Assembly (NCBI RefSeq): GCF_014642855.1
Contig: NZ_BMJB01000001.1
Coordinates: 2,604,001 to 2,668,000 of the forward strand
Reading direction: 5' to 3'
Length of the DNA stretch: 64,000 nt
Origin: Edaphobacter acidisoli
GTDB taxonomy: Bacteria > Acidobacteriota > Terriglobia > Terriglobales > Acidobacteriaceae
Shown here: in pieces, positions 1-9,878 of the stretch
Position numbering within the stretch: the first letter of the stretch is position 1
Layout: each line of letters starts with the position of its first letter
Notes under the pieces: model-generated
The model's database searches: none
Seen by the model: the letters and a program-made list of their open reading frames with translations, nothing else
What the model was told of the DNA's origin: nothing
Position numbers and translations under genes: made by a program

Positions 1-2008
1 CCATATTCTGCGGACGCCCCAGAAAATTCTTCACCAGCTCCGCCGCAGGCTCAGTCGCGCCCGGCTCCAGCACCGTCCTCCGATACCGCATCGCCGTAGG
101 CCCATCCAGCAGGTTGTTCTTGTCGAACTGCGAGAAGAAGTCAATCGCAATCACCTTATCCAGCACATACGTGTAATAGTTCGACGCATACCCGGTCAGG
201 TGCGTAAACGCCGCATACATCCTGTCGCCATCGACAAACGTATACGGCGAAAACTTCGCATAGTCCTTCTTGAGCTCCGCATCCAGATCAACGCTCGCCG
301 GGGCCTCATCATGCAGGTCCAGCGAGATCGTCGAGTACAGCAACTGCGACTGCACCCAGCTGCCGCGCCCATACGCATCCGCCGCATTCATCCGGTCAAT
401 CAGATCCGCCGGAATCACCTCGCCCGTCTTATAGTTCTTCCCAAACGACTGCAGAATCGTCCGGTCGTGGAACATCTCCTCCAGCATCTGCGACGGCGCC
501 TCCACAAAATCACCTTCCACATTGAAGCCGCCCGCCCCAGACCACTCGCCCTGCCCACCCAGTATGTGGTGCATCAGGTGGCCAAACTCATGGAAGAACG
601 TCACCACCTCGCTGTACTGCATCAGCCCCGGATCGCCCGCCGTGCCGCCCGAAAAGTTGCAGATCAGCGCACCCTCCGGCAACTGCCGCCCGCGAATCCC
701 CGGCACCACCGGCGCGCTCGAAAACCACTTGTCCTTCCCTTCGCGCGGATGCATGTCCAGATAAATCCGTCCCAGCTTCCGCCCCTTGTCACCCGCGGCC
801 TCGTCATACACGTCATACGTCGAAACCGACGCATCCCACACCTTCGCATCCGGCACCGCGCGGAACTCCACATGAAACAGCCGCGCCGCCGTCTTCAAAA
901 TCCCCGCCTCAACCTCCGTATACGGAAAGTAAGGCCGCACACTCTCCGCATTGAAGTCATACTTCGCCCGCCGATACTGTTCGCTCCAGTAGCCCGCATC
1001 GGCCAGCGAGATATTCTCAAGCCCCGGCTGCTTCGACTTCGCAAACGCAAGCAGCTCCTGGTATTCCTTCGCCGCCGGTCCACGCGAAGCATCATCCACC
1101 TGCTGCAAAAACGCCTTCAGATTGCTCGACGAACCAATCATCTGGTCGGCCATCGCCAGGTCTGCATAACGCGGATAGCCCAACGTCGTCGCCAGCTCCT
1201 GCCTCGCCGCCAGCAGGTCCAGCAGCACCTGATTGTTCTTCGGATAAGCCCGCTCGGTGTAAGCGAGAAACATCTTCATCCTCAGGTCTGCGCTCTTCGC
1301 GAAGCTAAACACAGGCCGGCTGTCCGGAGCGTCCGTCGTCAGCGTGTAGGTCCCATCCGCCGCAGGCTTGTGCCGCGCAATATAGTCCGCAGGCAGACCA
1401 TCCATCTCTGCCTTCGTCACCGTCACCTTGCGCACGTCATCGGCGACGTTGCGCCCAAACGTTAACGACAGCGCCGTAATCTTGTCCTGCAACTGCCGCA
1501 CCTTCGCCCGCGTCGCCTCATCCTTGTCCACACCCGCCAGCTTGTACTCCAGCAGCGTGTGGTCCAGATAGTGCTTCGTCCCCGCATCCGCTGGTGCAGG
1601 CACCGCGGCCAGCGCCTGATACACCTTCTGGTTCAGACTCAGGTCCGTCGCGGCGGAGCTGATCTTCGCCGTCATCGCCTGCCCTGCATTCCGCAGCTCA
1701 GCCGTATCGCCCACGGCAAACATCAGATAAGCCTCATTGCCCGCCAGCGCCAACTGGTTCACCGCATCGTCATAAGGCCGCAGCGTATTTTCTACCGTGT
1801 GCGCGCCCGTCACACTCGTCAGCTTGTCGACGCTCGCCTGCGCCTCCGCCAGCCGCGCCGAAACCCACGCATCGAACGCCACCGGATCATTGCCCGCAAT
1901 CCACGCATGAAGCGGATCACCCGCAGCCTTCGCTGCACCCTGCCCCAAAGCCGCCGCCGAAACCGCCATCATCACCACCCCGCAAACAGTCCTCTTCCAG
2001 TTATGCAT
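1..2008 (-). CDS. dcp: M3 family zinc metallopeptidase (peptidyl-dipeptidase Dcp-like), 3' end outside window
   Basis: This is a secreted or periplasmic oligopeptidase that probably trims dipeptides from peptide C-termini. The reverse strand reads open for 669 codons from ATG at 2008 and runs off the window, so only the last few dozen residues are missing. The HEFGH zinc motif is at residues 473-477 and the third ligand Glu is in FVEAPSQ near 503, the same spacing as in E. coli Dcp. Residues 1 to about 23 look like a signal peptide. A perfect AGGAGG at 2018-2023, nine bases upstream, fixes the start. Thimet-type oligopeptidases share the fold, so Dcp is the likely rather than certain subtype. 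Confidence 0.9.
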   Translation of the reverse strand, partial: MHNWKRTVCGVVMMAVSAAALGQGAAKAAGDPLHAWIAGNDPVAFDAWVSARLAEAQASVDKLTSVTGAHTVENTLRPYDDAVNQLALAGNEAYLMFAVGDTAELRNAGQAMTAKISSAATDLSLNQKVYQALAAVPAPADAGTKHYLDHTLLEYKLAGVDKDEATRAKVRQLQDKITALSLTFGRNVADDVRKVTVTKAEMDGLPADYIARHKPAADGTYTLTTDAPDSRPVFSFAKSADLRMKMFLAYTERAYPKNNQVLLDLLAARQELATTLGYPRYADLAMADQMIGSSSNLKAFLQQVDDASRGPAAKEYQELLAFAKSKQPGLENISLADAGYWSEQYRRAKYDFNAESVRPYFPYTEVEAGILKTAARLFHVEFRAVPDAKVWDASVSTYDVYDEAAGDKGRKLGRIYLDMHPREGKDKWFSSAPVVPGIRGRQLPEGALICNFSGGTAGDPGLMQYSEVVTFFHEFGHLMHHILGGQGEWSGAGGFNVEGDFVEAPSQMLEEMFHDRTILQSFGKNYKTGEVIPADLIDRMNAADAYGRGSWVQSQLLYSTISLDLHDEAPASVDLDAELKKDYAKFSPYTFVDGDRMYAAFTHLTGYASNYYTYVLDKVIAIDFFSQFDKNNLLDGPTAMRYRRTVLEPGATEPAAELVKNFLGRPQNM

Positions 2009-2150
2009 CAATAGATACCTCCTCGCCAACATGCGGAACGTCCGCCATTGTATGAACAAAGAAAACACTTGAGCAAACCCAGCCAAAGAACCGGGTGTCC
2101 CATCGCCCCTTGTTTCTGCCATTCCCTTGTTCCTGTATTTCCATCCCATA

Positions 2151-2170
2151 CCCTGAGCGAAGTCGAAGGG
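2151..2170. repeat. Short palindromic repeat CCCTGAGCGAAGTCGAAGGG
   Basis: This 20-bp imperfect palindrome occurs again in inverted orientation at 61447-61466. Both copies are intergenic and sit beside other palindromic repeats. It resembles a REP-type element, but no transposase is nearby. Confidence 0.75.
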
Positions 2171-2233
2171 GAAGGAATCTGTCGTTGCAGTTGTCGTTGT
2201 CGTTCTGTTGCTGCAAGTAGAAGCGTCCCCTTT

Positions 2234-2306
2234 ACAACTGTCATCCTTCCGCGAACGGGGTCCCCGGCCAGCTTGCTGGCTGGGGCAGGCAGCGGGGGGA
2301 CCTGTC
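2234..2306 (-). repeat. Palindromic repeat family 1, divergent copy with enlarged loop
   Basis: On the reverse strand this begins with the family's CAGGTC block and ends with GCGGAAGGATGACA, as in four other copies (29593, 33983, 38280 and 49345). The central stem is enlarged by a GC-rich insert that itself contains the hairpin CCAGC-TTG-CTGG. The other copies are only 33-39 bp long. Confidence 0.7.
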
Positions 2307-2371
2307 TTTGCATCACATTGATAATAAATGATTTACAAAACAACACCACAAACTTCCGCCCAAAAATCGCA

Positions 2372-2614
2372 TGTCAAGCCCAAAAACCATCCAACCCATT
2401 CCGAATGAGCAACATCCGTTTGGCGGTTTAGTTTTCCCAATCCGTTATCCTTAAAAGTAGGGGGAAAACAAAATCCCAACGCACCAGAAAACCCAACCTA
2501 AACCACGATAATGCAAGACTTTGCGCATAAATCCCGCGAAATCAAGACTTTACCAAAACACCCAACCCGCAAACCACCTGCCATGAAGACTTTACGTAAA
2601 AAGTACGGGGGAGG
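2372..2614 (-). repeat. Long intergenic repeat, copy A
   Basis: Read on the reverse strand, this copy starts with CCTCCCCCGTACTTTTT, has three AAAGTCTT blocks (2512-2521, 2542-2551 and 2584-2593), then AAAACTAAACCGCCA and ends with GGGCTTGACA. The same landmarks, in the same order, occur at 9632-9819, 27818-28078 and 61127-61395. Unlike the other copies, A lacks the GCCCCGG hairpin in its middle. It lies between two divergent genes with its TTGACA end towards the M3 peptidase. Confidence 0.85.
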
Positions 2615-2737
2615 ATCTCAGTACCAACGTAACCCGCCCCAGCACCAAATTCCTGAAGACAACCCAACCCGGAATGTGCTCTCATACAAGTCTCCCCGCT
2701 GTAGTACTGCACCATCTGTCTCCCAGGAGCACGGGCC

Positions 2738-4003
2738 ATGTACCGCGTATCGGTTGGGGTATCGACCCTCTTACTCGCAGCCACCCTTATCGGCTGCGGC
2801 AGCGGAGGTGTCCCGCCCGTCAAGGCTCCCCTGCTTCCCATCCAGCAGTCCGTCGCCGGCTCCCCCATCACCCACGTCGTCATCATCATGCAGGAGAACC
2901 GCTCCTTCGATAACCTCTTCAACGGCTACCCCGGAGCCGACACCGCCCAGACCGGCCTGCTCAACGGCAAGACCGTCCAGCTCCAACCCCGCGCCCTCGG
3001 CGACTCCCTCGACCTCGACCATTCCCACCACGCCTGGTGGCGCGACTGGGACAACGGACTCCTCGACGGATTCAACTCCAAGGCCTACTCCTACGTCCCC
3101 GAGTCCGACGTCGACGCCTACTGGCGCCTCGCCGCCCAGTACACCATCGGCGACCGGATGTTCCAATCCAACACCGGCCCCAGCTTCGTCGCGCATCAAT
3201 ACATGATCGCCGGCCAGTCCGGCAACGCCGACGAGAACCCCTCCGGCAGCACCTGGGGCTGCGACGCCGCCTCCGACTCCCGCGTCGCACTCATCGGCCC
3301 CAACGGCACCGACCTCCCCGGCGTCTACCCCTGCTTCGACTACCCCACCATGGCCGACCTGCTCGACGCCCACCACATCTCCTGGCGCTACTACGCCCCC
3401 GGCTCGACCGACGGCTTCTTCATCATCTCCGCCTTCCAGGCCATCCGCCACATCCGCTACGGCAAGGACTGGGTCGGCAAGGTCATCTCACCCGAGACCG
3501 AAGCCCTCAAGGACATTCAGAAAGGAGAGCTCGCCCAGGTCACCTGGATCGTCCCCTCCTGGGCCCACTCCGACCACCCCGGCTCCGGCGACGAAGGCCC
3601 CGACTGGGTCCTCTCCATCGTCAATGCCATCGGTCAGAGCAAGTTCTGGAACTCCACCGCCATCTTCATCTCCTGGGACGACTGGGGCGGCTGGTACGAT
3701 CACGTCAGCCCACCCATGATCGACCAGATGGGTCTCGGCTTCCGCGTCCCTGTCATCGTCGTCTCGCCCTATGCCCTCCACGGATACGTCTCCCATCAGA
3801 CGCACGAAGCCAGCGGCTTCCTCACCTACATCGAACACAACTTCGGCCTGCCCAACCTCGGCGCGCGCGACGCCGTCGCCAAAGGCTTCACCGACTGCTT
3901 CGACTACACCCAGCCGCCCCAACCCTACACCGCCGTTCCCACCCACCACACCGCTGAGTACCTCATCCGCGAAAAACCCAGCGGGCCACCCGACGACGAC
4001 TAA
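2738..4003 (+). CDS. Phosphoesterase family lipoprotein (phospholipase C / acid phosphatase type)
   Basis: This 421-residue protein probably hydrolyses phosphate esters outside the cytoplasm. It has a hydrophobic leader and the lipobox LIGC with Cys at residue 20, so it should be a lipoprotein. The phosphoesterase family signature ENRSFDNLF begins at about residue 53 and supplies the metal-binding acidic residues. Later motifs such as WAHSDHPGSGDEGPDW and ISWDDWGGWYDH (residues about 265-330) are also typical of this family. The start is supported by AGGAG eight bases upstream. The next gene begins three bases after its stop, so the two are probably cotranscribed. The substrate cannot be told from sequence. 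Confidence 0.88.
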   Translation: MYRVSVGVSTLLLAATLIGCGSGGVPPVKAPLLPIQQSVAGSPITHVVIIMQENRSFDNLFNGYPGADTAQTGLLNGKTVQLQPRALGDSLDLDHSHHAWWRDWDNGLLDGFNSKAYSYVPESDVDAYWRLAAQYTIGDRMFQSNTGPSFVAHQYMIAGQSGNADENPSGSTWGCDAASDSRVALIGPNGTDLPGVYPCFDYPTMADLLDAHHISWRYYAPGSTDGFFIISAFQAIRHIRYGKDWVGKVISPETEALKDIQKGELAQVTWIVPSWAHSDHPGSGDEGPDWVLSIVNAIGQSKFWNSTAIFISWDDWGGWYDHVSPPMIDQMGLGFRVPVIVVSPYALHGYVSHQTHEASGFLTYIEHNFGLPNLGARDAVAKGFTDCFDYTQPPQPYTAVPTHHTAEYLIREKPSGPPDDD

Positions 4004-4006
4004 CGC

Positions 4007-4723
4007 ATGCACTCACTCGCCGCCCTCATCGCGCCCTCTGCGCAAACCGCTCTCAACACCTTTGTCTGGCTCTTCAGCGCCGCGCTACAACTAGCGCTCT
4101 TCAGCGTCCTCTTCACCCGAGGCCTTGCGCGCCGCGTGCCTGTCTTCACCGCACTAATCGGTTTCTACCTTGCGCGCTCGATCCTGCTCTACCTCATCTT
4201 TGGCCACATTGATCTCACCACCTACCGCGCGCTCTACGACAACCTCCAGATCGTCGACCTCCTGCTGCAAGCCGGCGTAGCCATCGAAATCGCTATCCAC
4301 CTCAGCAACAGCCAGCCCAACCTCACCCTTCGCCGCGGACTCACTCCACTAGCCCTGCTCGCCCTCGCCGTCAGCTGCACCGCGCTCGCCACCACGATGC
4401 TGCCCCCCCAAGCACCTATCCCGGCCGACCGCGCCCAACTCTTCTTCTCATTCCTGATGATCCTTCTCTTCGTCTGGGCGCAGACCACGCCAGCAACACT
4501 AACCCGCAACATCGCCGCAGGCTTCGCGCTCTACGGAGTCGTCAATCTAACAGCCAGCTTCGGCCGCACCTACGCCGCGCTTCACGAAAACTTCGTCGCC
4601 TACGCAATCTGGTCCTACTTACTAGCCGCCATCTACCTCGTCGCCATCCTCTATTGGCTTGTCACTCTCAAGCCATTGCAGCTCTCACCAGCAGCAGAAA
4701 CCAGTCCACCATCCACGCTCTAA
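4007..4723 (+). CDS. Multi-pass integral membrane protein of unknown function
   Basis: This is a 238-residue, highly hydrophobic protein with about seven predicted membrane segments spread over its whole length and no soluble domain of note. I do not recognise the family. It begins three bases after the phosphoesterase stop codon, which suggests translation coupled with that gene and perhaps a shared envelope role. The C-terminal tail (about the last 15 residues) is polar and Ser/Thr/Pro-rich. The protein is a credible gene because its strongly C-ending codon use matches the phosphoesterase and obgE. Confidence 0.8.
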   Translation: MHSLAALIAPSAQTALNTFVWLFSAALQLALFSVLFTRGLARRVPVFTALIGFYLARSILLYLIFGHIDLTTYRALYDNLQIVDLLLQAGVAIEIAIHLSNSQPNLTLRRGLTPLALLALAVSCTALATTMLPPQAPIPADRAQLFFSFLMILLFVWAQTTPATLTRNIAAGFALYGVVNLTASFGRTYAALHENFVAYAIWSYLLAAIYLVAILYWLVTLKPLQLSPAAETSPPSTL

Positions 4724-4736
4724 CCGCGCAAGGTCC

Positions 4737-4784
4737 GGCTGCTGCGACGATGATCAGCACCGGATCATCATCGCCGCAGCAGCC
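4737..4784. terminator. Long hairpin between converging genes
   Basis: An 18-bp stem with a single mismatch (4737-4754 paired with 4767-4784) and a 12-base loop lies between the ends of the membrane protein gene (+) and receptor 1 (-). There is no T-run on either side. A bidirectional termination or transcript-end protection role is likely but inferred. Confidence 0.6.
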
Positions 4785-4862
4785 ATCTGAGCACTCGTCT
4801 GCAATCGCATCAGCGACGTCCTCGAACAAGCTCCTGAAGCCAGCCGGACAGGCAACAACTGC

Positions 4863-7800
4863 TTAGAACAACAGCCGCAGCGCAAGCTGAATCTGCCGCG
4901 GGCTATAGGCATAGTTCGAGTTGGCGTTGGTGATGGCTTTGAACGTCGGCTGGTAGGTCAGCTTTGCCGTCGGAGCCTGCGTCGGCGATCCTTGCGAGAT
5001 CGAATCCGTATATCCCTGCGTCGTCTCTCCAGTCACATTCAGATGATTCGGCAGGTTGAACGATTCGCCGATCAGTTGCAGGTGATAGCGTTCCGCGAAG
5101 GTGAAGTCCTTCTCCGCACGCAGGTCAGCTTGTACCGTGGCCGGCTGGCGGAAGGTGTTGCGGCCGATCTGAGGAATATAGCTGACACCTGTTCCGCTCA
5201 AACCAGAGCCCGCCGCCTCAAAGCATCCTGCCGTGTAGTAGCACTGGTTCGGGATGGAGCCGCCAACGGTCAGACTGAACGGAAGCCCCGTCTGTGTCTG
5301 CAGCAGCGGCTTCAGCGACCATCCATTTGCCAGCCACTTCAACGCTCCGTTCCCATGCACTTCCGGGAAGTTAAACAGTGCCCATGCCACCAGCCTCTGC
5401 GGAATGTTGAACATCGAGTTGCCGTAGTTGGCTCTCGCATTGGCATAGGGATCGTACCAATTGTTCGTGCTGGCCTGGGTCACGTTGCCCTGGTTAAAGT
5501 CCAGCGCATGCGACCAGGTGTAGTTCACATCGAACGCCAGCATCTTGTTGGCGCGCTTCTCAATCTCCGCCGTCAGGCCGTTGTAGCTGGAGTTGATGTT
5601 GCTGATCACATCCGTCAAACCGGCGAACGCAGGGTTGAGCGTGTTCGGCGTGTAAGTACCCGCGCAGCCCGAGCCTGCAGCGCAACTGGCCGTCTGCGTA
5701 CGCGTCGAGTACACCTTGCTGGTAAACACCGTGCCGCACGCCACCGGTCCGCAATTGGTAGTGTTTGCTGCCGGTGTTACGACATAGCTGTTGGTGTACG
5801 TTTTGGTCGGGTCATAGTTCAGGTTCATGTAGTTCGGCAGTTCGCGGCCAAGTGCGCCAATGTAGCTGACCGAAAGTACAAGTCCCGAGCCGAGGTCCTG
5901 CTGCACAGCCAGGTCGAACTGATATGTCATCGGGTTCTGCAGATGCGGATCAAGATACTGCACACTCAATGCTCCAGCAGAGGTGGGAGGAGCAACGGTC
6001 GCAATGTTCGGGAATGTCGGCGAAATCAGCGTCCCATTTGCAGACGTGCTGTTGTTATAGCTGGCTGAAAGCTGACTGTTAGCCGCTCCCGTTGCAATTC
6101 GCGCATTCAGGATCATCGCGTTCCAGATGCGGCCGTAGTACATACCGACGCCGCCACGCACGACTGTCTTGCCGAGCCCGTAAGGGTCCCACGCAAAGCC
6201 GACGCGCGGCCCAAAGTTGTTTTTGTCGCTCGGCGTGCCGGCAGACTGCGGAAACGCCGTCGTATTTGCAATCGACGTGTATGGTCCAGGCAGGCGCTCA
6301 TAGTCGTAGCGCAGCCCGAGGTTCACGGTCAGACGTGGGAAAGGTTTCCAGTCGTCCTGCACGAAGAAGCCATAATCCATCGTGCTCAGGTCGAACGTCG
6401 CGGGCCCGAAGCCCTGGCTATAGCTGTTGTAGCAGGGTAGATTGCCCACGCCGCTCAGTGCCGAGTTACAGGTTCCATGACCCGCAATCAGGTCACTGAA
6501 GTAGTTCACGATGTTGCTGGTGTAGCTGTAAGAGCCATTGCCCTGATAAAGATTGTTTTGCAGGTCGTAGTTGTGGACGAGGTCGACACCGAACTTAATG
6601 TTGTGCTGGCCGAAGATCGCTGCCGCCGTATCGCCGATCTGCCACTTGCGTTCGTCGGGATAAGCATAGCGGAAGCTGTAATAAGGCGTGCCCTCCGTCA
6701 AGCCTGTTGTCGTATAGAGACTCACAGCAACCGGAACGCCGCCAGAGTTATTCGGCGTCAGATACTGCTTCGTGTATGCGCTAGGTGTCTGCCGTCCTTC
6801 ATCGTTCAGCTCGCGACCGTACTGATAGCGCAGCTCATTGCTGTATCGTCCAATCAGGCTTTCCAGTTCCGTCAGACCATAGTCCAGCTTCACAAAGTCG
6901 GTACCGAAAGAGTCGATGGCGTACGCAGCCGACGAGCTGGTCTGCACACCGCCGGGCGAGTCCCACCGCAGCCGGTGGAAGAGCACGCTCAGGTGATTTT
7001 TGCCGTTGATCTGCCAGTCCAGCTTCGGTGTGTTGATCTCCTGGTTGCCGAAGCGCGGCACATTGCCGATGTTCGGAAGAATGTTCTGAAGCTGCTGGTT
7101 GTAGTCCGCCGACGCAACGCTATAACCCACTCCAAGCCGTGCGGCCAGCAGGCATGCCTGCTGGTCGAGTGTGCTTGCACCGCTTCCCGTCACCGTGCCC
7201 GTAGTCGTATTGCACGTCTGCCCACCAGGCAGGTTTGCATCAGGAGCCGTAAAAAATGAGCCAGGATTATTCACACGTGAAACAGCGGGGAAGTTCCGAT
7301 GGAAGATGTCGAATGCATAAAACCAGAACAGCTTGTTCTGGATAAGCGGACCGCCCACGCCGAACCCATACTGGTTCCGCTTGTCCGTAGGCTTGTACGG
7401 CACCTGTGAATACGCCCCCGTGGTCGAGTTGTATTGCAGAATCGTTGAGCCATACTGATACGCCGACCGCGAGCTGTCGCGGTTATAAAAGTAAAGCTCG
7501 CCATGAAGCTGGTTGCCGCCGCTCTTGGTCACTGAGTTAATCACTCCGCCCACTGCGCGGCCAAACTCAGCCGAGTACACACCCGAATTCACCGTGAACT
7601 CGCGAATCGCAGCCTGTGAAGTCGAATAACCCTCGCGCGTGCGTCCGCGCTCTTCGGAGTAGAAAGCCTGGTTGTCGTCGGCGCCGTCAATCTCGACGTT
7701 GTTCAACAGTGGGCTGATCGCACGGAACTGGATAAGACCATAGCCATTAACGTCCACGGTCGCGCCTGGCGTCAGCAACGCCAGCGTTGACCAGCGGCGA

Positions 7801-8255
7801 TTATTGATCGGAATGCTCTCAATCTCCGTGTTCGAGAGATGCCCTCCGTAAGTGGCGTCTTCAAAGTTCAACACCGGAGCTGTAGCCGTCACTTCAACTG
7901 TCTGAGCAGCCTGCCCAGTCTCCAGATGCGCATCCAAAGTCGTTGCGATGTTCACCTCAACGATCACACCCGCAGTGCGCTGCGCAGAAAATCCCGCCGC
8001 GCTCACGGTCACGCTGTAGGTTCCCGGAGGCACCTGTGGCGCGCGATACTGTCCGCCAGCATCGCTCGTCACCTTGATGGTGGCGTTCGTTGCATTGTTC
8101 TGAATCACTACGGCCGCGCCCGGAACCACCGCTCCCGTTGCGTCATAGACAGTACCGTCAATTGCGCCCTGCGTTGTCGTCTGTGCCAGAGTGGGCACCA
8201 CAGACAGACAAACGACCGCAAGCACCCACAACACCCCTACCATTGCCTTCCGCAT
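4863..8255 (-). CDS. TonB-dependent receptor with carboxypeptidase-regulatory domain (Oar-like), receptor 1
   Basis: This 1,130-residue outer membrane protein is expected to import or bind a large substrate using TonB energy. It has a signal peptide (about residues 1-25), a carboxypeptidase-regulatory-like Ig domain (about 26-110), a plug domain containing the IPINNRRW block near residue 150, and a long beta-barrel region that ends in aromatic Phe, as outer membrane proteins do. The open frame extends 27 codons upstream, but the ATG at 8255 has AAGGAG seven bases before it and starts the signal peptide directly, so I use it. It stands alone, without a SusD partner, as is usual for acidobacterial Oar-like receptors. 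The ligand is unknown. Confidence 0.9.
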   Translation of the reverse strand: MRKAMVGVLWVLAVVCLSVVPTLAQTTTQGAIDGTVYDATGAVVPGAAVVIQNNATNATIKVTSDAGGQYRAPQVPPGTYSVTVSAAGFSAQRTAGVIVEVNIATTLDAHLETGQAAQTVEVTATAPVLNFEDATYGGHLSNTEIESIPINNRRWSTLALLTPGATVDVNGYGLIQFRAISPLLNNVEIDGADDNQAFYSEERGRTREGYSTSQAAIREFTVNSGVYSAEFGRAVGGVINSVTKSGGNQLHGELYFYNRDSSRSAYQYGSTILQYNSTTGAYSQVPYKPTDKRNQYGFGVGGPLIQNKLFWFYAFDIFHRNFPAVSRVNNPGSFFTAPDANLPGGQTCNTTTGTVTGSGASTLDQQACLLAARLGVGYSVASADYNQQLQNILPNIGNVPRFGNQEINTPKLDWQINGKNHLSVLFHRLRWDSPGGVQTSSSAAYAIDSFGTDFVKLDYGLTELESLIGRYSNELRYQYGRELNDEGRQTPSAYTKQYLTPNNSGGVPVAVSLYTTTGLTEGTPYYSFRYAYPDERKWQIGDTAAAIFGQHNIKFGVDLVHNYDLQNNLYQGNGSYSYTSNIVNYFSDLIAGHGTCNSALSGVGNLPCYNSYSQGFGPATFDLSTMDYGFFVQDDWKPFPRLTVNLGLRYDYERLPGPYTSIANTTAFPQSAGTPSDKNNFGPRVGFAWDPYGLGKTVVRGGVGMYYGRIWNAMILNARIATGAANSQLSASYNNSTSANGTLISPTFPNIATVAPPTSAGALSVQYLDPHLQNPMTYQFDLAVQQDLGSGLVLSVSYIGALGRELPNYMNLNYDPTKTYTNSYVVTPAANTTNCGPVACGTVFTSKVYSTRTQTASCAAGSGCAGTYTPNTLNPAFAGLTDVISNINSSYNGLTAEIEKRANKMLAFDVNYTWSHALDFNQGNVTQASTNNWYDPYANARANYGNSMFNIPQRLVAWALFNFPEVHGNGALKWLANGWSLKPLLQTQTGLPFSLTVGGSIPNQCYYTAGCFEAAGSGLSGTGVSYIPQIGRNTFRQPATVQADLRAEKDFTFAERYHLQLIGESFNLPNHLNVTGETTQGYTDSISQGSPTQAPTAKLTYQPTFKAITNANSNYAYSPRQIQLALRLLF

Positions 8256-8525
8256 GTCAGGTCTCCTTAAAAAAGAAATCAACTCGTGACAAGCGCCTCT
8301 GCCTTGCGCGCAGACGCCTGCCAGCCCATCTTGCAAGTCTTCGATGTGTATTTAAAGATGACGCACCATCATGAATGCATGGTTACGTTTCCCGGGAGAA
8401 AGCCCACTTCCTTCTCAAAGCCATCGCGTCGCCGCCCCTTGAAACAAAGCGTGGTCCGCGCGCCATGGCCATCGTGCGTGCCGACAGTGTACCGCGCATC
8501 CTAGTACACTGAATACAGAGCACAA

Positions 8526-9623
8526 ATGTTTATTGATGAAGCGCGAATCCGCGTCAAAGCCGGGGACGGCGGCAACGGCTGCATGGCCTTCCGGCGCGAA
8601 AAGTTTGTTCCCAGGGGTGGTCCATCCGGTGGCGACGGAGGCCACGGCGGCGACGTGCTTATGTCTTCATCGCTGAGCCACAATACTCTCGTCCACTTCC
8701 GTTTCAATCCCGAGCACAAGGCCGAGCGCGGCGGGCACGGCCTCGGTTCCAACTGCTCCGGCTCCTCCGGCGAACACACCAACCTCGAAGTCCCTGTTGG
8801 CACGCTCGTCTACGACGCCGAGACCGGTGAACTCATCCACGACTTCGCTCACCCCAACGAGACCATCGTCATCGCCAAGGGCGGACGCGGCGGACGCGGC
8901 AATCAGCACTTTGCCACCCCCACGCACCAGGCTCCACGCGAGCACGAGCTTGGCCGTTCTGGCGAAGAGCGCGCCTATCGGCTCGAACTCCGCCTGCTCG
9001 CAGACGCGGGCCTCGTCGGCTATCCCAACGTCGGCAAATCCACGCTCATCTCGCGCCTCTCCGCCGCTCGGCCCAAAATCGCCAACTACGCCTTCACCAC
9101 CCTCCAGCCCAACCTCGGCGTCGTTCAGGTAGGCGACTACCCCCACACAGAATCCTTCACCATAGCCGACCTGCCCGGCCTCATCGAAGGCGCGCACCTC
9201 GGCGCGGGCCTCGGCATCCAGTTCCTGAAGCACATCGAGCGCACCAGCGTTATCGTTCACCTCGTCGACGTCTCCGACTCAAGCGACCGCCCCGACCCGG
9301 TCGAGGACTTCAAGATCATCACCGACGAACTCAAGAGCTTCGACCCTGCGCTCGTGAAAAAGCCAACCATCCTCGTCGCAGCAAAGATCGACGTAGCCAA
9401 TCCCGACAAGCTCAAAAAGCTCACCGCGATGGCTAAACGGCGCAAGCTACCCTTCTATGCAATCTCCGCGGTTACTGGCGAAGGTGTCGAAAAGCTGAAA
9501 TACGCGATCGCCGAAATGGTCGCCGAGCATCGTCCCATCCACATCAAGCCTGAACCCACAGAATCGGCAAAGATGAAGCCACGCTACCCGCCGCCGGCGC
9601 CATCCGCCCGTGGCCGCGGCTGA
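8526..9623 (+). CDS. obgE: GTPase Obg, ribosome assembly
   Basis: This 365-residue essential GTPase acts in late 50S ribosome assembly and stress control. The Gly-rich Obg domain fills about residues 1-158 (GDGGNG and [12 protein letters not shown]). The G domain follows, with the P-loop GYPNVGKST near 165, DLPGLIEG for G3 and SAV for G5. The G4 motif reads AAKID instead of the usual NKxD. The protein ends soon after the G domain with a short basic tail, so the OCT domain found in some Obg proteins is missing. A weak promoter (TACACT at 8505-8510) would give a short leader. The next downstream element is repeat copy B with its hairpin. Confidence 0.97.
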   Translation: MFIDEARIRVKAGDGGNGCMAFRREKFVPRGGPSGGDGGHGGDVLMSSSLSHNTLVHFRFNPEHKAERGGHGLGSNCSGSSGEHTNLEVPVGTLVYDAETGELIHDFAHPNETIVIAKGGRGGRGNQHFATPTHQAPREHELGRSGEERAYRLELRLLADAGLVGYPNVGKSTLISRLSAARPKIANYAFTTLQPNLGVVQVGDYPHTESFTIADLPGLIEGAHLGAGLGIQFLKHIERTSVIVHLVDVSDSSDRPDPVEDFKIITDELKSFDPALVKKPTILVAAKIDVANPDKLKKLTAMAKRRKLPFYAISAVTGEGVEKLKYAIAEMVAEHRPIHIKPEPTESAKMKPRYPPPAPSARGRG

Positions 9624-9631
9624 GATTGACC

Positions 9632-9819
9632 TGTCAAGCCCCCAAAGCGCATAACTCCATCAAACCAAAGCACTTGGCAGTGGCGGTTTAGTTTTCCGAA
9701 CCTGCTACACTTAAATCAGAGACACAAACGCCCCGGAGAGACATCCCCCGGGGCGTACTTTTGTCAAAATAAACCATTCAGAATGAATACTTTGGTACTT
9801 AAGTAGGGGTAGGGGGTAC
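9632..9819 (-). repeat. Long intergenic repeat, copy B
   Basis: On the reverse strand this copy runs from GTACCCCCTACCCC through a GCCCCGG hairpin, GATTTAAGTGTAGC and AAAACTAAACCGCCA to GGGGGCTTGACA. It shares these blocks in order with copies A, C and D but is the shortest because the AAAGTCTTCA section is reduced. It lies between the converging ends of obgE and the DUF4382 gene. Confidence 0.85.
9728..9762 (+). terminator. Hairpin terminator for obgE inside repeat copy B
   Basis: A 9-bp GC-rich stem, ACGCCCCGG paired with CCGGGGCGT (9728-9736 and 9748-9756), is followed by ACTTTTG on the plus strand. It sits about 100 bases after the obgE stop codon. Confidence 0.65.
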
Positions 9820-9822
9820 TTC

Positions 9823-9858
9823 AAAAAAGAAGCCCGCCGCCCCAAGGGAGCAGCGGGC
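9823..9858 (-). terminator. Rho-independent terminator of the DUF4382 gene
   Basis: On the reverse strand, GCCCGC with an inner stem pairs with GCGGGC (9832-9858) and is followed by TTC and six T residues. It starts about 20 bases after the stop codon of the DUF4382 gene. Confidence 0.8.
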
Positions 9859-9878
9859 CGGTTGTCAGAGCTGCAACT

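Larger units (their letters stand above)
2009..2737. other. 729-bp intergenic region rich in repeats
   Basis: This gap separates two divergent genes and shows no convincing gene. It holds, in order, the RBS of the M3 peptidase, a 20-bp palindrome (2151-2170), a GTTGC/GTCGTT-type low-complexity tract (about 2180-2217), a member of the AGCAGGTCCTCC palindrome family (2234-2306) and copy A of the long four-copy repeat (2372-2614). The remaining 120 bases lead to the phosphoesterase, whose AGGAG lies eight bases before its ATG. Short ORFs here have no RBS and overlap the repeats. Confidence 0.75.

Noticed and set aside
200..1465. Long plus-strand ORF of 421 codons opposite the M3 peptidase
   Set aside because: The product is Arg-rich and has no domain. 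It is antisense to a gene with a zinc motif in the other frame.
2001..2431. Several ORFs of 70-130 codons before the phosphoesterase
   Set aside because: They overlap repeats on both strands and have no RBS.
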